This document shows positions 31,912 to 43,300 of a stretch of DNA of 64,000 bases, one piece after another. Under the pieces are notes generated by a model. It saw nothing but the letters and a program-made list of their open reading frames with translations. It made no database searches and was not told where the DNA came from. Both the position numbers and the translations under genes were made by a program. Every line of letters starts with the position of its first letter. Position 1 is the first letter of the stretch. The stretch is from Asterias amurensis (Eukaryota > Echinodermata > Asteroidea > Forcipulatida > Asteriidae), in assembly GCF_032118995.1 (NCBI RefSeq), contig NC_092661.1:2730501-2794500 (forward strand). Reading direction: 5' to 3'.

Positions 31912-32449
31912 TTAAAGGGACAAACCGGCCCACCGTTTATGCAATTTAGGGGTGTAGAATCATAAATAATGTTTTTATAGATGGTTGCTGTAAAAAAAAT
32001 CATCAAAATGTCACGTATTTAGCGAATTTGTTTTTTTTTAAACCAAAGCGGCCATATAACAAGCTTCCGTTACACGGACTCTTTGAATGTGAATCTTACG
32101 TAAGATTTGTCACCATTATTTACATTTTGTAGCGATAATTTAAATACATGATCTTTTTCGTCAGTTATTCGTAAATAATTTTGTAAAAAAAAGATTTAAA
32201 TTTGGTTAAGTAAGTTACTTTTGTACGGCTGAAAGTAAAACTAGCCCGGAAGGTCACAGGATTGTTTGTACCACTTTTTAGTTAGAACAATCACGCGCCC
32301 TGCGTTTTTGTCTTAAAATGCTCAAAAACGGCTAAATTTGATGATTTTTTTTTAGGACTGTTCTTCTTTATTCCTGGAAGACCGTTGAAGTCATATCTTA
32401 GTCTATTTTGTAGCCCAAATAGCCCAACTCGGCCGGTGTGTCCCTTTAA
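31912..32449. repeat. TTAA-MITE family 6 (TTAAAGGGACAAACCGGCC ends)
   Basis: TTAAAGGGACAAACCGGCC and GGCCGGTGTGTCCCTTTAA bound 538 bases with TTAA at each border. Single copy in the window. Confidence 0.85.
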
Positions 32450-32590
32450 CTATCCCTGTACACACAAAAATAGTGTCAGAAAACTAATTTTTTTCTAGCC
32501 AATTTGAAAATGACATCAGTTAATTTATATTAATCATGAGTATTTTATTGGACCACAACTATGTGCATTTAGTTTATAGTTTGTGTATAA

Positions 32591-32596
32591 AATAAA
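32591..32596 (+). terminator. Candidate poly(A) signal AATAAA for intersectin
   Basis: AATAAA in TATAAAATAAAGTGTTAACT, followed by a T/G-rich stretch (TTTGTTTTGGGG). It lies 2.3 kb after the stop codon; no transcript evidence. Confidence 0.35.
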
Positions 32597-33049
32597 GTGT
32601 TAACTTTGTTTTGGGGTAAAGCTTGTTGGTTTAGGGGAGGAAGGAAATTCCGAGCTTAAATACAATGTAACCAAGTTCACTAAAAGGATGACCTTGTACA
32701 ATCCAGGGCCTTTTTGGTAGGCAAGATACATTTTATGTCTTCATTTCCACTGAAACAACAAAGAGATATTAAAGTAACAACTGAACACGTTTTGAGATGT
32801 ACCCCTGCGATTTCTTCTTGTCAGAAATTGACAACAATCTAAATACAGATTGTTGTCTTTCATAGAGCTGTGTACAATTCGTGCCTGCAGGAAGTTAAGT
32901 CTCTTGGGCTATTTTCGAGTATGTTAAAGATTTTCCGTATTACAGAAAAAATACATTTGGTAGTCACTCTTATAATTAATGGCAATATACTTACTTGGTT
33001 AGAAGTAAAGCAGCTTTTGGTAGTATGAAGCAATTTGAAAATCATTTTA

Positions 33050-33415
33050 CTTAATAATAATAATAATAATACACGGTTTTTATATAGCACTTTTTCACGG
33101 GGTTCTCAAAGCGCTTCCGACATTATTACCCCTGGTCACTGGGCCTTAAATCATTCCTTAAACTTTCTCAACTCCCTGGGGAGTATACAGCCTGTGCAAC
33201 ATTTATATGACCTACATGGCTAAATCAATCACAAGAACCACCCCTGCCCCTCAAAGGTACCCATTTACCCCTGGGTGGAGAGAAGCAATTATAGTTAAGT
33301 GTCTTGCTCAGGGACACAAGTGTCACGACCGGGATTCGAACCCACACTCTGCTGTGAACGTAAGCATCAGAGCTTGAGTTCGGTGCTCTTATCCACTCGG
33401 CCACAACACCCCGTA
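33050..33415 (-). repeat. tRNA-derived SINE, reverse orientation, full length
   Basis: Begins with AAT repeats and TTTTTATATAGCACTTTTTC, then GGGAGTATACAGCC and AGAAGCAATTATAGTTAAGT. It ends with GTGTCACGACCGGGATTCGA (B box) and CTCTTATCCACTCGGCC (A box) on the minus strand. Confidence 0.85.
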
Positions 33416-33708
33416 CTTCAAAGCATAATGAGTGTGAAACACTTTTGTTGTCAAAGCTAAACCCAAGTTGCTTGTGAAGATAGCATTGTTGGATGGTTGG
33501 TGGCAAGTTATCAAATGCGAATTCAGTAAGTGTGGGTACAAAGTTGTGGCTACTCATGCAAAACATTTGTACAAACACTATTTAAAAGACATTTTAAAAA
33601 AACTTTTTCTTGTTTCTTCAACAAGAACTACACGTACTACAGCACATTCTTTGTGGTCCTCTAACACTTTACTTGTGAGTGATGGCTCAAAGTAATGATG
33701 CGTCACAC

Positions 33709-34090
33709 TTAAAGGAACGTTACAGAATTGGTTTTGCTAGCAAAAAAGTTGCTGGCAGTGTAAGCACTCTATGTAATCCACAACATAAACTCACAAACCT
33801 GTAGAAGTTTGAGATCGATCGGCCATCTGGGTCATGAGAGAATAGTGAAAAACCGATTAAAATTTTTGCATTGCATCGATGCCAAAACAAAGATGAATTA
33901 ATCGCTCACTGAGCGATAAACTCAAAACGCGAAATTAGTTTGTTCATTTCTCATCAAATATAAAATTTCAGACAGAAATATTTCAAGGGATGTTTTCTAC
34001 GATCATCTGCATCATTAGACTGTGTAAGTTTTTGTAAATCTGTGATCTTCACGATTGTTGTTTCTTACCAATTCTGTAACGTTCCTTTAA
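33709..34090. repeat. TTAA-MITE family 4, copy 2
   Basis: TTAAAGGAACGTTACAGAAT and ATTCTGTAACGTTCCTTTAA, with TTAA at both ends. The same interior as 16038-16392, in opposite orientation. Confidence 0.9.
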
Positions 34091-34569
34091 GAGTATATTC
34101 TGAATTTGTTGCTATTCGCTGCTGGTGTCTCGTACCTCCTCCTCCCATTTGTTTAAGGTAAAAAACTGTAAGCAGAATCTTTAGAACATTTAAACATTTT
34201 TAAGGCTGTACCTCATGCGTAAACTATTAAACGCAACAAATTTTGCTACAGTATTTTGTTTGTTTTTGTTGAAAAGTGTATGTAGTTATTGTGCTAAATT
34301 TCTGTCTATAAGATTTAATAATTATTATATAGCTACGTACTTCATTTTGCATATATTTTAATAAGCTAGTATTATTAAGTGTCAAAGGTCAAGTTGTTAG
34401 GTAAACAAAAACTGTACATGGTGTAACCATAATGTAAAATAATAATGACATTGGACTAATTAAATAATGTATTGCAATGAAGCCTAAAAATAGGGTGAGA
34501 GTCTTTGTCAAGGAAAATTTGGATCATCATTTTCGGTTTGTTGAAATGATGACATTTCCATCTTGTCCA

Positions 34570-35175
34570 GCAGATAAGAACACTGAGCTCAAGCTCTGAT
34601 GTTTCTGATTAGCAGAGTGTGGGTTCGAGTCCCAGTCATGACACTTGTGTCCTAAAGCAAGACACTTTATTGCTGCATCCTTTGGATGGGACCTAAAGCC
34701 GTTGGTCCTGTGTGTTGGGAATGTATGTAAAAGAACCCACTGCACTAATTGTAAAAAGAAGGCGTCCCCCCCCCCAGTGTTCCTGGTTTCAAGAAAGTGG
34801 GTTCAAGTCCCAGTCATGACGTTTGTGTCCGAAATCAAGACACTTTATTGCTGCATCCTTTGGATGGGACCTAAAGCCGTTGGTCTTGTGTGTTGGGAAT
34901 GTATGTAAAAGAACCCAGTGCACTTATCGTAAAAAGAAGGCGTTCCCCCCGGTGTTCCTGGTTTCAAGAGGGTGGGTTCAAGTCCCAGTCATGACGCTTG
35001 TGTCCTAAATCAAGACACTTTATTGCTGCATCCTTTGGATGGGACCTAAAGCCGTTGGTCCTGTGTGTTGGGAATGTATGTAAAAAGAAGGCGTTCCCCC
35101 CGGTGTTCCTGGTTTGATTGGCTGCATATTGGGCCACAGCACCTTGTAAACCATTACATGGTGCTTTGATCCATC
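34570..35175 (+). repeat. SINE amplified as a tandem trimer
   Basis: The segment from the B box (GGGTTCGAGTCCCAGTCATG) through GATGGGACCTAAAGCCGTTG to GTGTTCCTGGTTTCAAG occurs at about 34620, 34799 and 34974, with steps of 179 and 175 bases. The last copy continues into the normal SINE body (GGCTGCATATTGGGCCACAG). Tandem head-to-tail copies within one SINE are unusual. Confidence 0.83.
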
Positions 35176-35382
35176 CAACCATGCCAGCTGGTGCGTCTTG
35201 AGCAAGACTACCCCTAGGAGCGAGTCTACAAGACAAAGCCTTACACATTTTGATTTCGATTTTTGGGGTTGAACAAAGAATTGACTAGAGTCAATTCTTT
35301 GTTCAACCCCAAAAATCATTTCAAAATTTACCCAGTCAGTTTCCCTTGTGGTTTGATATCTGAAACAAAAAGTCGCATCCCC

Positions 35383-35756
35383 TTAAAGCCATGGACCCTT
35401 TCGGTAAACAGTGTTGTCCAAGGCCCACACTTTGTGTACCACAACTTCTATATCAAATAACAAACCTGTGAAAATTTAGGCTCAATCAGTCATCGGAGTC
35501 GGGAGAAAACAACGGAAAAACCCACCCATGTTTCCGCGCGTTTCGCCGTGTCATGACATGTGTTTAAAATAAATCCGTAATTCTCGTTAACGAGAATTTA
35601 TATTGTTTTACCGTTTTCTCAAAAAGTAAAGCATTTCATGGACTAATATTTCAAGAGAAGTCTTTCACCATTACCTTCTGTAAACCCTGTAAATTATTTG
35701 TAAATCTGTGAACTTTTTTTTTTTTTTTCTGTACCGAAAGGGTCCAATAGCTTTAA
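35383..35756. repeat. TTAA-MITE family 5, copy 2
   Basis: TTAAAGCCATGGACCCTTTC and CCGAAAGGGTCCAATAGCTT then TAA. Central hairpin TTCTCGTTAACGAGAA. The same interior as 624-996. Confidence 0.88.
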
Positions 35757-35896
35757 GGTGATCCCCTGGCTGCCGCTTCCCAGGTTGTATCGTAATTTGG
35801 GTGTGATCCCTGGCTACACGGCAGTTAACGGTTGTATGGCTTCTGACTGGCACCCCGAACAAAGATATTGACAAAATAGGGACACCGCCAATATAG

Positions 35897-36035
35897 GGCT
35901 AGATAGCTCAGTTGGTAGAGCGCCGGCACGTTAATCCGGAGGTCGTTGGTTCGAATCCCACTCCAGTCAATTCTTTGTTCAACCCCAAAAATCATTTCAA
36001 AATTTACCCAGTCAGTTTCCCTTGTGGTTTATATT
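35897..36035 (+). repeat. tRNA-like SINE with Asn-type GTT anticodon
   Basis: GGGCTAGATAGCTCAGTTGG, TAGAGCGCCGGCACGTTAAT, CGTTGGTTCGAATCCCAC look like a tRNA with D arm, GTT anticodon and T arm. However, base 33 is C not T, and the acceptor stem does not pair. The tail AATTCTTTGTTCAACCCC, AAAAATCATTTCAAAATTTA is repeated without the head at 35288-35355. A SINE, not a working tRNA. Confidence 0.7.
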
Positions 36036-36647
36036 GATACCTTTTGATTTCTTCAATCCTCGATCCTTAACTGAAATCTGTAGTTGTGATTCGCCCCCAC
36101 AAACTTGTGGTTTCAAATGTCGCAGTATCAAACACATTTGTGTCTAGTGTGTTCATTCACTCATAGACAAATCTTTATTTATTTTTTAAAGACATCAATC
36201 ATTTCAGACAAATGAAAATGACACAATGTGCACTGGATAAATTCAAATCACAAAAACATTCATATTTTATTTTTGATTTATTGTAATATTAGAACAATCT
36301 GTCGAACAGTGAGTCTATTTGCAAGTCTGCATCTGAAACTGTTATGGGTATTTTGTGTCGACGAAGAAACAATACCGTGAAGATATTACAAAGCCTGGTT
36401 AAGAGTTGACACAGTTGAACTTGATACAATTTCACAGATTCTGCTTGACAAATTTCTTTGCTAAGCTGAAATGTTTGTGCTTACAAGCTTTAGGGCCCTG
36501 CTGCCAAGTAAAACTGTCTTCTCAATTGAAGGTTACACTTTAACTGTCTTATAAATTCTGAAATCCATGAAATTAAATACACACTTCAAACTCAATCATG
36601 CACCTTTTAAAGAATTTGTTTTCAAGAACTATTTCCAATTACCAGAT

Positions 36648-36826
36648 GGGCCCCATTTCACAGAACTTGTTGTTAACAACTTCCTGCTTAGCAGAAATGA
36701 GTAGGATATCAGTCACAAATGGTATATTTGACAGTGTTTTTTAGCTGATAACCATATTCTGGTAAGCAACATTTTGTTCTGCTTAGCTTATTTTTTGTGC
36801 TTAAGCAGCTCTATAAAACTAGGCCC
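36648..36826. repeat. GGGCCC-type palindromic MITE
   Basis: TGGGCCCCATTTCACAGAAC and GCAGCTCTATAAAACTAGGC with CC. Between ATP5PO and intersectin. Confidence 0.7.
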
Positions 36827-37008
36827 TGGTTGATGTTAGGCAACACTTCAATCTTCTTTGTGTCCAGGGAAAACAACCAAAATGCAGATTTTTAAAAACT
36901 GTCAAAGCCCCACCTGAAAAATCAAACATTTGTTCATTAACGGACCCTTGAGTTTTTCTGATGACACTATCTTTAAGGAGTAATCCGTTAGTTATTTTCC
37001 CAATCAAA

Positions 37009-37014
37009 TTTATT
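37009..37014 (-). terminator. Candidate poly(A) signal for ATP5PO
   Basis: AATAAA on the minus strand (TTTATT on plus), about 255 bases after the ATP5PO stop. The spacing is typical of a compact housekeeping 3' UTR. No transcript evidence. Confidence 0.5.
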
Positions 37015-37268
37015 CATACTTCTTATAAGATCCGACCCGTTGAATTCTTTAAAACTCTATTTAAAAAAACTCTCTTCTTACAATAATATCAACAAATGCA
37101 ACATGGTCAGATATCCTTCAAACTCGGCCCAAACTTGATGCATGAGAACATTGGGTACTAGACTAAAACATCTTGTCCGCACAAACTAAAACCGAATCCG
37201 TATCATAACTAATGCAACAGTGCCCTCTGGTGATATCCAAACATGCCGCAGATGTCAGCGAAGCTAAA

Positions 37269-40200
37269 TTAAATGCTCTGTTTTATCAAGTTGGTCATGT
37301 TCTTAACTTGAGTGGCTGTTGACATGTCGATGTATTTGTCGCCAATTTCTACAACCATGCCGCCAAGAATGGTGGGGTCCACCTGAAAGGAAAAAGATCA
37401 ACACATAGAAATGTTTAAAGGAAGGGTAAACCTTTGGTAATTACTCAAAAAATTAAAGACCACAAAGAACATACTTGATATAAAGCAATACAGCTGTTGA
37501 TAATTTAAAACATTTTGAAAAAACAACCCCCTTCAAGTGTCATTATTTGAGAGAGAGGGATACAAAAACACTTTAGTCTGAGAAACATTTCTCAGATTGC
37601 ACTAACACCTTTTAAAATGAAATTTCCACATGTTCCAAAAAACAAAGTAAACCAGCGATATAAACAAAGTGAGGAGTGTGTAAATATTGAGTCAAAAGAG
37701 GGCGCTGTCAAATGATTGTGCGGAGCGCACAAGTTTCAGTGTCCAGTTTAAAGGCAGTGGACACTATTGGTAATTACTCAAAATAATTATTATCATTAAA
37801 CCTTTCTTGATTACGAGTAATGGGGAGAGGTTGATAGTATAAAACACTGTGAGAAACAGCTCCCTCTGAAGTGACGTAGTTTTCGAGAAAGAAGTAATTT
37901 TCCACGAATTTGATTTCGAAACCTCAGATTTAGAATTTGAGGTCTCGAAATCAAGCATCTGAAAGCAAACAACATCGTGAGACCATGGTGCACAAGGGTG
38001 TAGGTCACAATGATCAGTGCCAAGGTCAATACATGAACGATCTATTTTGTATAGGAAAGGGAAATTTATTTACCGCCATGTTTAGTTTGATGACTTCCTT
38101 CTTGTCAAGGAATCCCTGAAGAGCAGTCATAACCTCCTTCTGTTGGCTTGTGTCCATACTCTGTGTTATGACAAACATCAAGAGAAGCAATTATAGTAAA
38201 GTATCTTACTCAAGGACACACGTGTCACGACCTGGATTTGAACCCACACTCTGATGATTTATTAACCAGAGTCCAATATCATAGAGCTGCTAAGAAGAAA
38301 AATTTGCTTAGCATGAAATTTTTGCCTTGATAACAACAGGATCACCAAACAAATATACACGTGATTTTTAGGATAAGCAAACAACAGCTGAATACCAGTA
38401 ACAAGCAATATGCAACAAATGGAAATTTGATTGGTGAGCCTGTTTTTATCAAGGAAGAAATTTCATGATACGCAAATTTTTGTGCTAAGCAGCTCTATGA
38501 AATTGGGTTCAGATCTTGATTTTGTGCTCTCAACCATGCGGCCATGACACCATTACGAGTGAAGACATTAAAGAATTTGCATAATCGTGGAGTTAACTAA
38601 ACAAGTGCGACTTTGCAAAGGGTCTTAATGCGCATACCTTGGCAGTGGTGACCTTACAGACGACCTCTCCTCGGTGCGCGCTCATGATCTGACCCCACGC
38701 ATTAAGGACTTCCTTCAACTTTCCTAGTCTGTTGTTGTCCGCCATGGCACCGAAGAAGTTGATGGTGATTGGTGACATCTTCTGGCCTTTCATGAACTCT
38801 GTAAGAATACCTTCGAGAAAAAAACAGCAGAAAAAAAACCTCATTTTGGCATTTTCGCTCAAGAAATTTCTGGCCTTTATAAAATCTGTCAGAACACCTA
38901 AAAGAAAAAAGCAGCAGGAAAAAACCTAGAGAGCTTTAGAGAGCTTTAAAAAATGCAAAATCAAAAGGGAGACTGCTTGGAACACGGATCTTGTACAGCA
39001 ATTTTTTCTTCAGTATTTTAAACAGCAGGAAACATAGAGTGGAAGGTATCTGAAATCTTTAGGAAACATTTTTATTGGCAGACTAAACCTTAAGGTTATA
39101 AACAAATTTACATTATCCTCCTAAGTCTTGCCTTCTCCATATCTTTAAAATATCTGTTTTGTGTGTCATATCACTTTTGTGTGTCATATAATAATAATAA
39201 TAGCCGTATTTATGACACGCCTTTTGCCAAAGGATACAAAGCGCCAGGTATTATTACTGCAAGGAGTGGTACGAAGGTTGAGTTATAAGACCTAATCCTT
39301 AGCATCATGTAATGGTTTATAAGGTACTGTGGCGCAATACGCTGCCAATCCAGCAAGGAACACCGGGGGGGAACCCCTTCTCTTTTCGATAAGTGCACTG
39401 GGTTCTTTTACATGCATTTACACAACACATGCGACCCACGAGTTAACGTCCCATCCGAAGGACGAAGCACTGGTTAAGTGTCTCGCCTAATGACACAAGT
39501 GTCACAGCTGGGGATTCGAACCACACTCTGTTGATCAGAAACACAAGAGTTTGAATTCGGTGCTCCTAACCGCTCGGTCACGACACTTCCACAAAGTTGT
39601 GATTGTTTTACTTGAAGATGAATTGCACATGGCGTCATTGACCACCATCTTTAATGAAACGTGCATGCGTGACAGGCTATCATAGGCTGAGAGTTGTGCA
39701 CTTTTCATTGTACAGATCAAATAAGGCGGTTGATGACGCTATGTACAATCCATCTATTAAACTTACTGATTTTGTCTTGTTTTCTGATGGCTGGATTGGC
39801 GACGAAATTAGACAATATAGCATTATTCTTCATAGTCTCCTGCAAGTAAAATAAATCAAAACAAAATTATACTATTTGTAATACATTCATAAACACCTGA
39901 GACAGTATCCATTCTGATTGGTCGAGAGGAGAACACATGATAGTTTTTAAAGCATAAGGAAATTGAGCCATGATGGAATGAGGAAATTGAGTCAAAAGAG
40001 GGCGCTATCACGTGATTGAACAGATTGCACGGGTTTACAGGCTCAATGCTTAACGCACTGGCCTAAGGGCTGTGGACCAGTGTAAATTTTAAACTCTCAT
40101 TCAGATTTGTAGTACACGTACACATCCAATCTGAACCATGACCTAATACTAATGACCCCTTCAACTTTGACCTCTCTGGCATTGACCTCTCACCTCTACT

Positions 40201-41890
40201 GACTTGAGCTCCTTCTCAATGACCTCTAGCTTCTTCTCCTTCACGGCTGCAGAATACAAAGCAGTGGCATAGCGTCCACCCATCCCGAAGACCTGGATAG
40301 GAGGCTGCAGAATAAAAACAGAATAAACGTCAACATAAATTGACATCTATTAAATTGTTGAATGATCAACATTTATGTCTTGGCCGAGTGGATAAGCTCT
40401 GGTGCTTCTGCAGAGTGTGGGTTTGAATCCCGGTCGCGACACTTTTGTCCCTCAGCAAGACACTTAAACATAATTGCTTCTCTCCACCCAGGTGTAAATG
40501 GGTACCTGTGAGGGCAGAGGTGGTTCTTGTGATTGGTTCAGCTGAGTAGAGCATATAATTGTTGCACAGGCTGTATACTCGCCAGGGAGCTGAGATGGTT
40601 TAAGGAATGATTTAAAGCCCAGTGACCGGGGGTATTAATGTCAGTAGCGCTTTGAGAAGCCCTCGGGTGTAAAAAAGCGCTATATAAAAACTGTTCTAAT
40701 TATTATTACTAAGGATTTGAATTGCCTCTAGGAATCGGGCTAGCTCAGTGGTATAGTGATAATATACCTACTCTAGCGATACAAAGGTTGTGGGTTGTCC
40801 ATCCATTGAGAAAAGTCGTACTTGTGCTTAAATGTTTGGGATTGGAAAGGGTTGGGGAGGGCAGTTTGGGGTCGTCTTGGGAAGTGATACAAAGCTTGTT
40901 GTTATTTACCTTCACCAGCTGGTGTGTAACACCAGAGGTGCTGAACTGGCGAACCTATGTACAAGAAAAGAAAAGATCATTGATATTATTATAATATTAT
41001 TATTACCGTGACCTCTAATGAAGTCACATTTTGCAGAGTGACTCACTGTATAAGAGCCAATTGTCAATGTTGCTTAGTTGGGATAACGCAAATTGTAACC
41101 CTCCTGCCCGGCAGGAGGGTTACGTTATCGCAACTAAAGATCGTTGAGAAAATTCACACTCAAAATTCATCTAACTTTTACCCCAAAACTTGTAATGTGT
41201 ATTTGAAATTGAACAATTCCAGGACCAGGCGTTAGGTGTAGGGCTAGTTCTAGAACTATATATATTAATATATGAGATTCAATTCGCTGTCACCCTCGCT
41301 CATGGAGGCCATAAGAATTATGATTGATGATCATGATGATAGAATTTAGAAATAGAATAGTGGAACGAACCAATACAGAATCTGTAGCTAAGGCTAGGGC
41401 CAACTAGAATTTAGAAGTCTAGAACTACACTTACAGTTACACTACAGTTGACTACACTACAGAGAGAGTACAACTTCAGAAGCAACAATTACATAGGGCA
41501 GTGGTAAGTTTTATGATGCAAATCGTTGCAGAAGGTTTTCAAAAAATGCGAAAGATTCCGATTTAGCTACCAGACGTGCTGGGGCCAAGTTTAGGGATAC
41601 GAATTGGATCGGACCGATTGGATAGAATAAACTGGTGTTGCAGCCGAAAGTTTTGAACATGTTGAAATATTAAAGAAACTACATGTAACACCAGGCTAAG
41701 TAAGTTTAGAGCCAGGAGAAAATGTCTTTATAAACAATATAAAAACACGGTTACTCGTCACTGCTCAAGTATCAGATAACCATTAACCTCTGCATCTAAA
41801 TTTAGAGGTTAAGCAGTAAATATTTTAGTGACAATCTATGAAAATAAATCGAGATTTTTTTACCAAAAGTGAAAACTTGCAGGCAGCCAT
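37269..41890 (-). CDS. ATP5PO: ATP synthase subunit O (OSCP), complete, seven exons
   Basis: OSCP joins the F1 head to the peripheral stalk of mitochondrial ATP synthase. Exons in gene order on the minus strand: 41890-41864, 40954-40910, 40304-40194, 39839-39767, 38798-38638, 38160-38074, 37382-37269, all AG/GT with matching phases; 205 residues (human 213). The start ATG at 41890 sits in AAAAATGGCTGCC, a strong Kozak context. The N-terminus [17 protein letters not shown] is a mitochondrial presequence like human ...QVRCFSTSV. Then [20 protein letters not shown], the OSCP signature (human [20 protein letters not shown]). Exon 5 has the ENGRL-like [11 protein letters not shown] and the [15 protein letters not shown] motif (human SVHRGEVPCTVTSA). 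The last exon has [20 protein letters not shown] (human DPSILGGMIVRIGEKYVDM). Convergent with intersectin. Confidence 0.97.
37748..38000. repeat. TTAA-MITE family 1, truncated copy in ATP5PO last intron
   Basis: TTAAAGGCAGTGGACACTAT, then the usual body through CTTGAGGTCTCGAAATCA-type sequence. It stops before the far terminal repeat. It lies in the intron between 38074 and 37382. Confidence 0.82.
38180..38265 (-). repeat. SINE head fragment
   Basis: AGAAGCAATTATAGTAAAGT, ACACGTGTCACGACCTGGAT and TTGAACCCACACTCTG: the B-box side of the tRNA-derived SINE in reverse, truncated. In an ATP5PO intron. Confidence 0.65.
38268..38512. repeat. GGGCCC-type palindromic MITE
   Basis: AGTCCAATATCATAGAGCTG and AGCAGCTCTATGAAATTGGG are inverted ends; interior rich in TTGCTTAG and AAGCAAA words. 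Confidence 0.75.
38775..38935 (-). repeat. 87-base tandem duplication including the acceptor of ATP5PO exon 5
   Basis: On the minus strand the real acceptor and exon start (TACAG|AGTTCATGAAAGGCC) are preceded, 87 bases upstream, by a degenerate copy (GACAG|ATTTTATAAAGGCC). The flanking A-rich stretch with CAGCAG is copied too. The AG of the copy is kept. Same pattern as the decoys before the intersectin SH3D and SH3E exons. Confidence 0.75.
39185..39595 (-). repeat. tRNA-derived SINE, reverse orientation, full length
   Basis: ATAATAATAATAGCCGTATT, GCCAAAGGATACAAAGCGCC, AGGAACACCG, GATAAGTGCACTGGGTTC, then GGGGATTCGAACC and CTAACCGCTCGGTCACGACA. It matches the plus-strand SINE at 24100-24500 throughout. 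In an ATP5PO intron. Confidence 0.87.
39606..39752. repeat. MITE with TTGCACATGACGTCATTGAC-type ends, copy 1
   Basis: ATTGCACATGGCGTCATTGA at the left and TTGATGACGCTATGTACAAT at the right. Related full copies sit at 55284-55435 and 63612-63752 in the transporter introns. The right end is 14 bases from the donor of ATP5PO exon 4. Confidence 0.7.
40375..40712 (+). repeat. tRNA-derived SINE, forward
   Basis: CTTGGCCGAGTGGATAAGCT (A box), GTGGGTTTGAATCCCGGTCG (B box), AAGACACTTAAACATAATTG, then AAAAAAGCGCTATATAAAAA and an ATT tail. In an ATP5PO intron. Confidence 0.85.
40735..40800 (+). repeat. tRNA-like SINE head fragment
   Basis: GGGCTAGCTCAGTGGTATAG and GTTGTGGGTTGTCCATCC resemble A and B boxes, but the B box is degenerate and no stem closes. 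Confidence 0.5.
40955..41863 (-). other. First ATP5PO intron
   Basis: Contains a GC-rich hairpin near 41098 (TAACCCTCCTGCC / GGCAGGAGGGTTA) flanked by GATAACG words. Otherwise I see no gene or bounded element. Confidence 0.55.
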
Positions 41891-42200
41891 TTTTTCGCCG
41901 GTTGTAGAGTGCGCCCTCTTTGGTGACCTGTTTCGCAGCACTGCTAGTCAGCCGGTCTTATGATTGTATATATTATTTTATTGTTTTTAATATATATAAA
42001 TACTGATTTTATGACACCAAAATAATATAAACTTAGTAAATATATATTTTTAATTCAATTAGTCTATTAATTATATTTTATTGAATACAAATTGATAAAC
42101 TTAGTAATTCATTTTCGAACGAGGTACAAACGTGTGGTCTCAAACAAAAGTGGACCCAATTTTAAGTTTGAGTCAAATAACGTGAACGACCGTCACTCAC
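41891..42200 (-). promoter_or_regulatory. Presumed ATP5PO promoter region
   Basis: Sequence upstream of the ATG on the minus strand. A GC-richer 60-base stretch (41891-41960) probably holds the 5' UTR, and beyond it the DNA is AT-rich. I see no convincing TATA box at a set distance; inferred only from position. Confidence 0.35.
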
Positions 42201-42480
42201 TTGTATAGTGTCGACTGGCAAAGCAAGTTGCTCCGCCCATCCAATGGAGAAGGGGGGGGGGGGGTTGACAGAAGAGTTGCCTGTGTTACGCCCTGAGGTC
42301 TGCTTTCACGCCTGAGGTCTCGAATTCGCGCATCGAAAGCACACAACTTGTGCGACAAGGGTGGTTTTTCTCCATTATTCTCTGTCAACTTTGATGAATA
42401 AGGGTTCAATTTCCACAGGTGTGGTATATGTTTATGCACATGTTGGGGTACAATTAAGTGAATTACTGTTCGACAAAAGG
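42200..42480. repeat. Partial, worn MITE family 1 copy
   Basis: AGCACACAACTTGTGCGACA, AGGGTGGTTTTTCTCCATTA and TCAATTTCCACAGGTGTGGT match the body of family 1 in reverse. The terminal repeats are missing and a poly-G run sits at 42250-42265. Confidence 0.6.
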
Positions 42481-43079
42481 TGTCAATTGCCATTAAGTTC
42501 TGCTGAATTTGTTACTTATATCGATTACAAATATTATTCGATAATCAAGATAGAAATATTGGCCGTAATCTAATTAATACAATTACCTTCGGTAGCGGCA
42601 AAAGAAATCCCAAATAACTTACATAATAATAGGGTCTATTGTAAGATTTCATAAAAACCCATATAGTATTTATAACAGCTTTGACGCCCTGCCTTAAAAT
42701 TTGCATTTTAATTATCACTCGGTTCATCCATAGAGCTATAACTCCCTCTAGTCCATGTTCTTAGCTATCCAATGACGGTGTGACAGGAGATCATCTGCCC
42801 CCCCCCCCCCCGCCCCCCTCCCATAGGGCAAACTGAAGGTTTCGCTCGGTCCCAGCTGCCAGTAGTCTTTATATCCAGGACCGCTGGGATGGGCTAATCG
42901 CTTGCACAGTTTCTTGTTCAGGAAGTACATCACGTATGCAGTGCATAGAAATATGGCGCAGTGTTGAGTGTGATGCATGATGGGACTGCGCATTATTAAA
43001 ACGATGACAGTGCATGATACGACAGCGCATGATTAGTCCCGATGCTCACGCTTGAGTGATGGTGTTGTAATTTTGGTCC

Positions 43080-43300
43080 GGTGACGTAGAATTGACCCCG
43101 GTCTGCCCCGGTACATCGAACACCTTTGACGGGGCTCACCCGGGTCAGCCCCCCAGTGTGGAGTGGCTCACTTGTGGGCTGGCCCCAGGTGCATGACGTC
43201 ACTACGAGAGCGGCGAGTGGGCGTTCCATTAGCTCTTGTCAGGGGCTCACCCGAGTGAGCCCTGCGGGGTCGACCCAGGAAAGCTTATCGACCGCACCCA
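43080..43300. repeat. MITE with GGTGCG.TCGATA ends, copy 1
   Basis: On the minus strand it starts CAATGGGTGCGGTCGATAAG, with TGGGTCGACCCCG and GGGGCTCACCCG words. The body contains GTGACGTCA. A second copy, in the other orientation, is at 50078-50300. Confidence 0.7.

Noticed and set aside
35897-35972. Possible tRNA-Asn gene
   Set aside because: Position 33 is C, the acceptor stem does not pair, and the copy carries a SINE tail found elsewhere.
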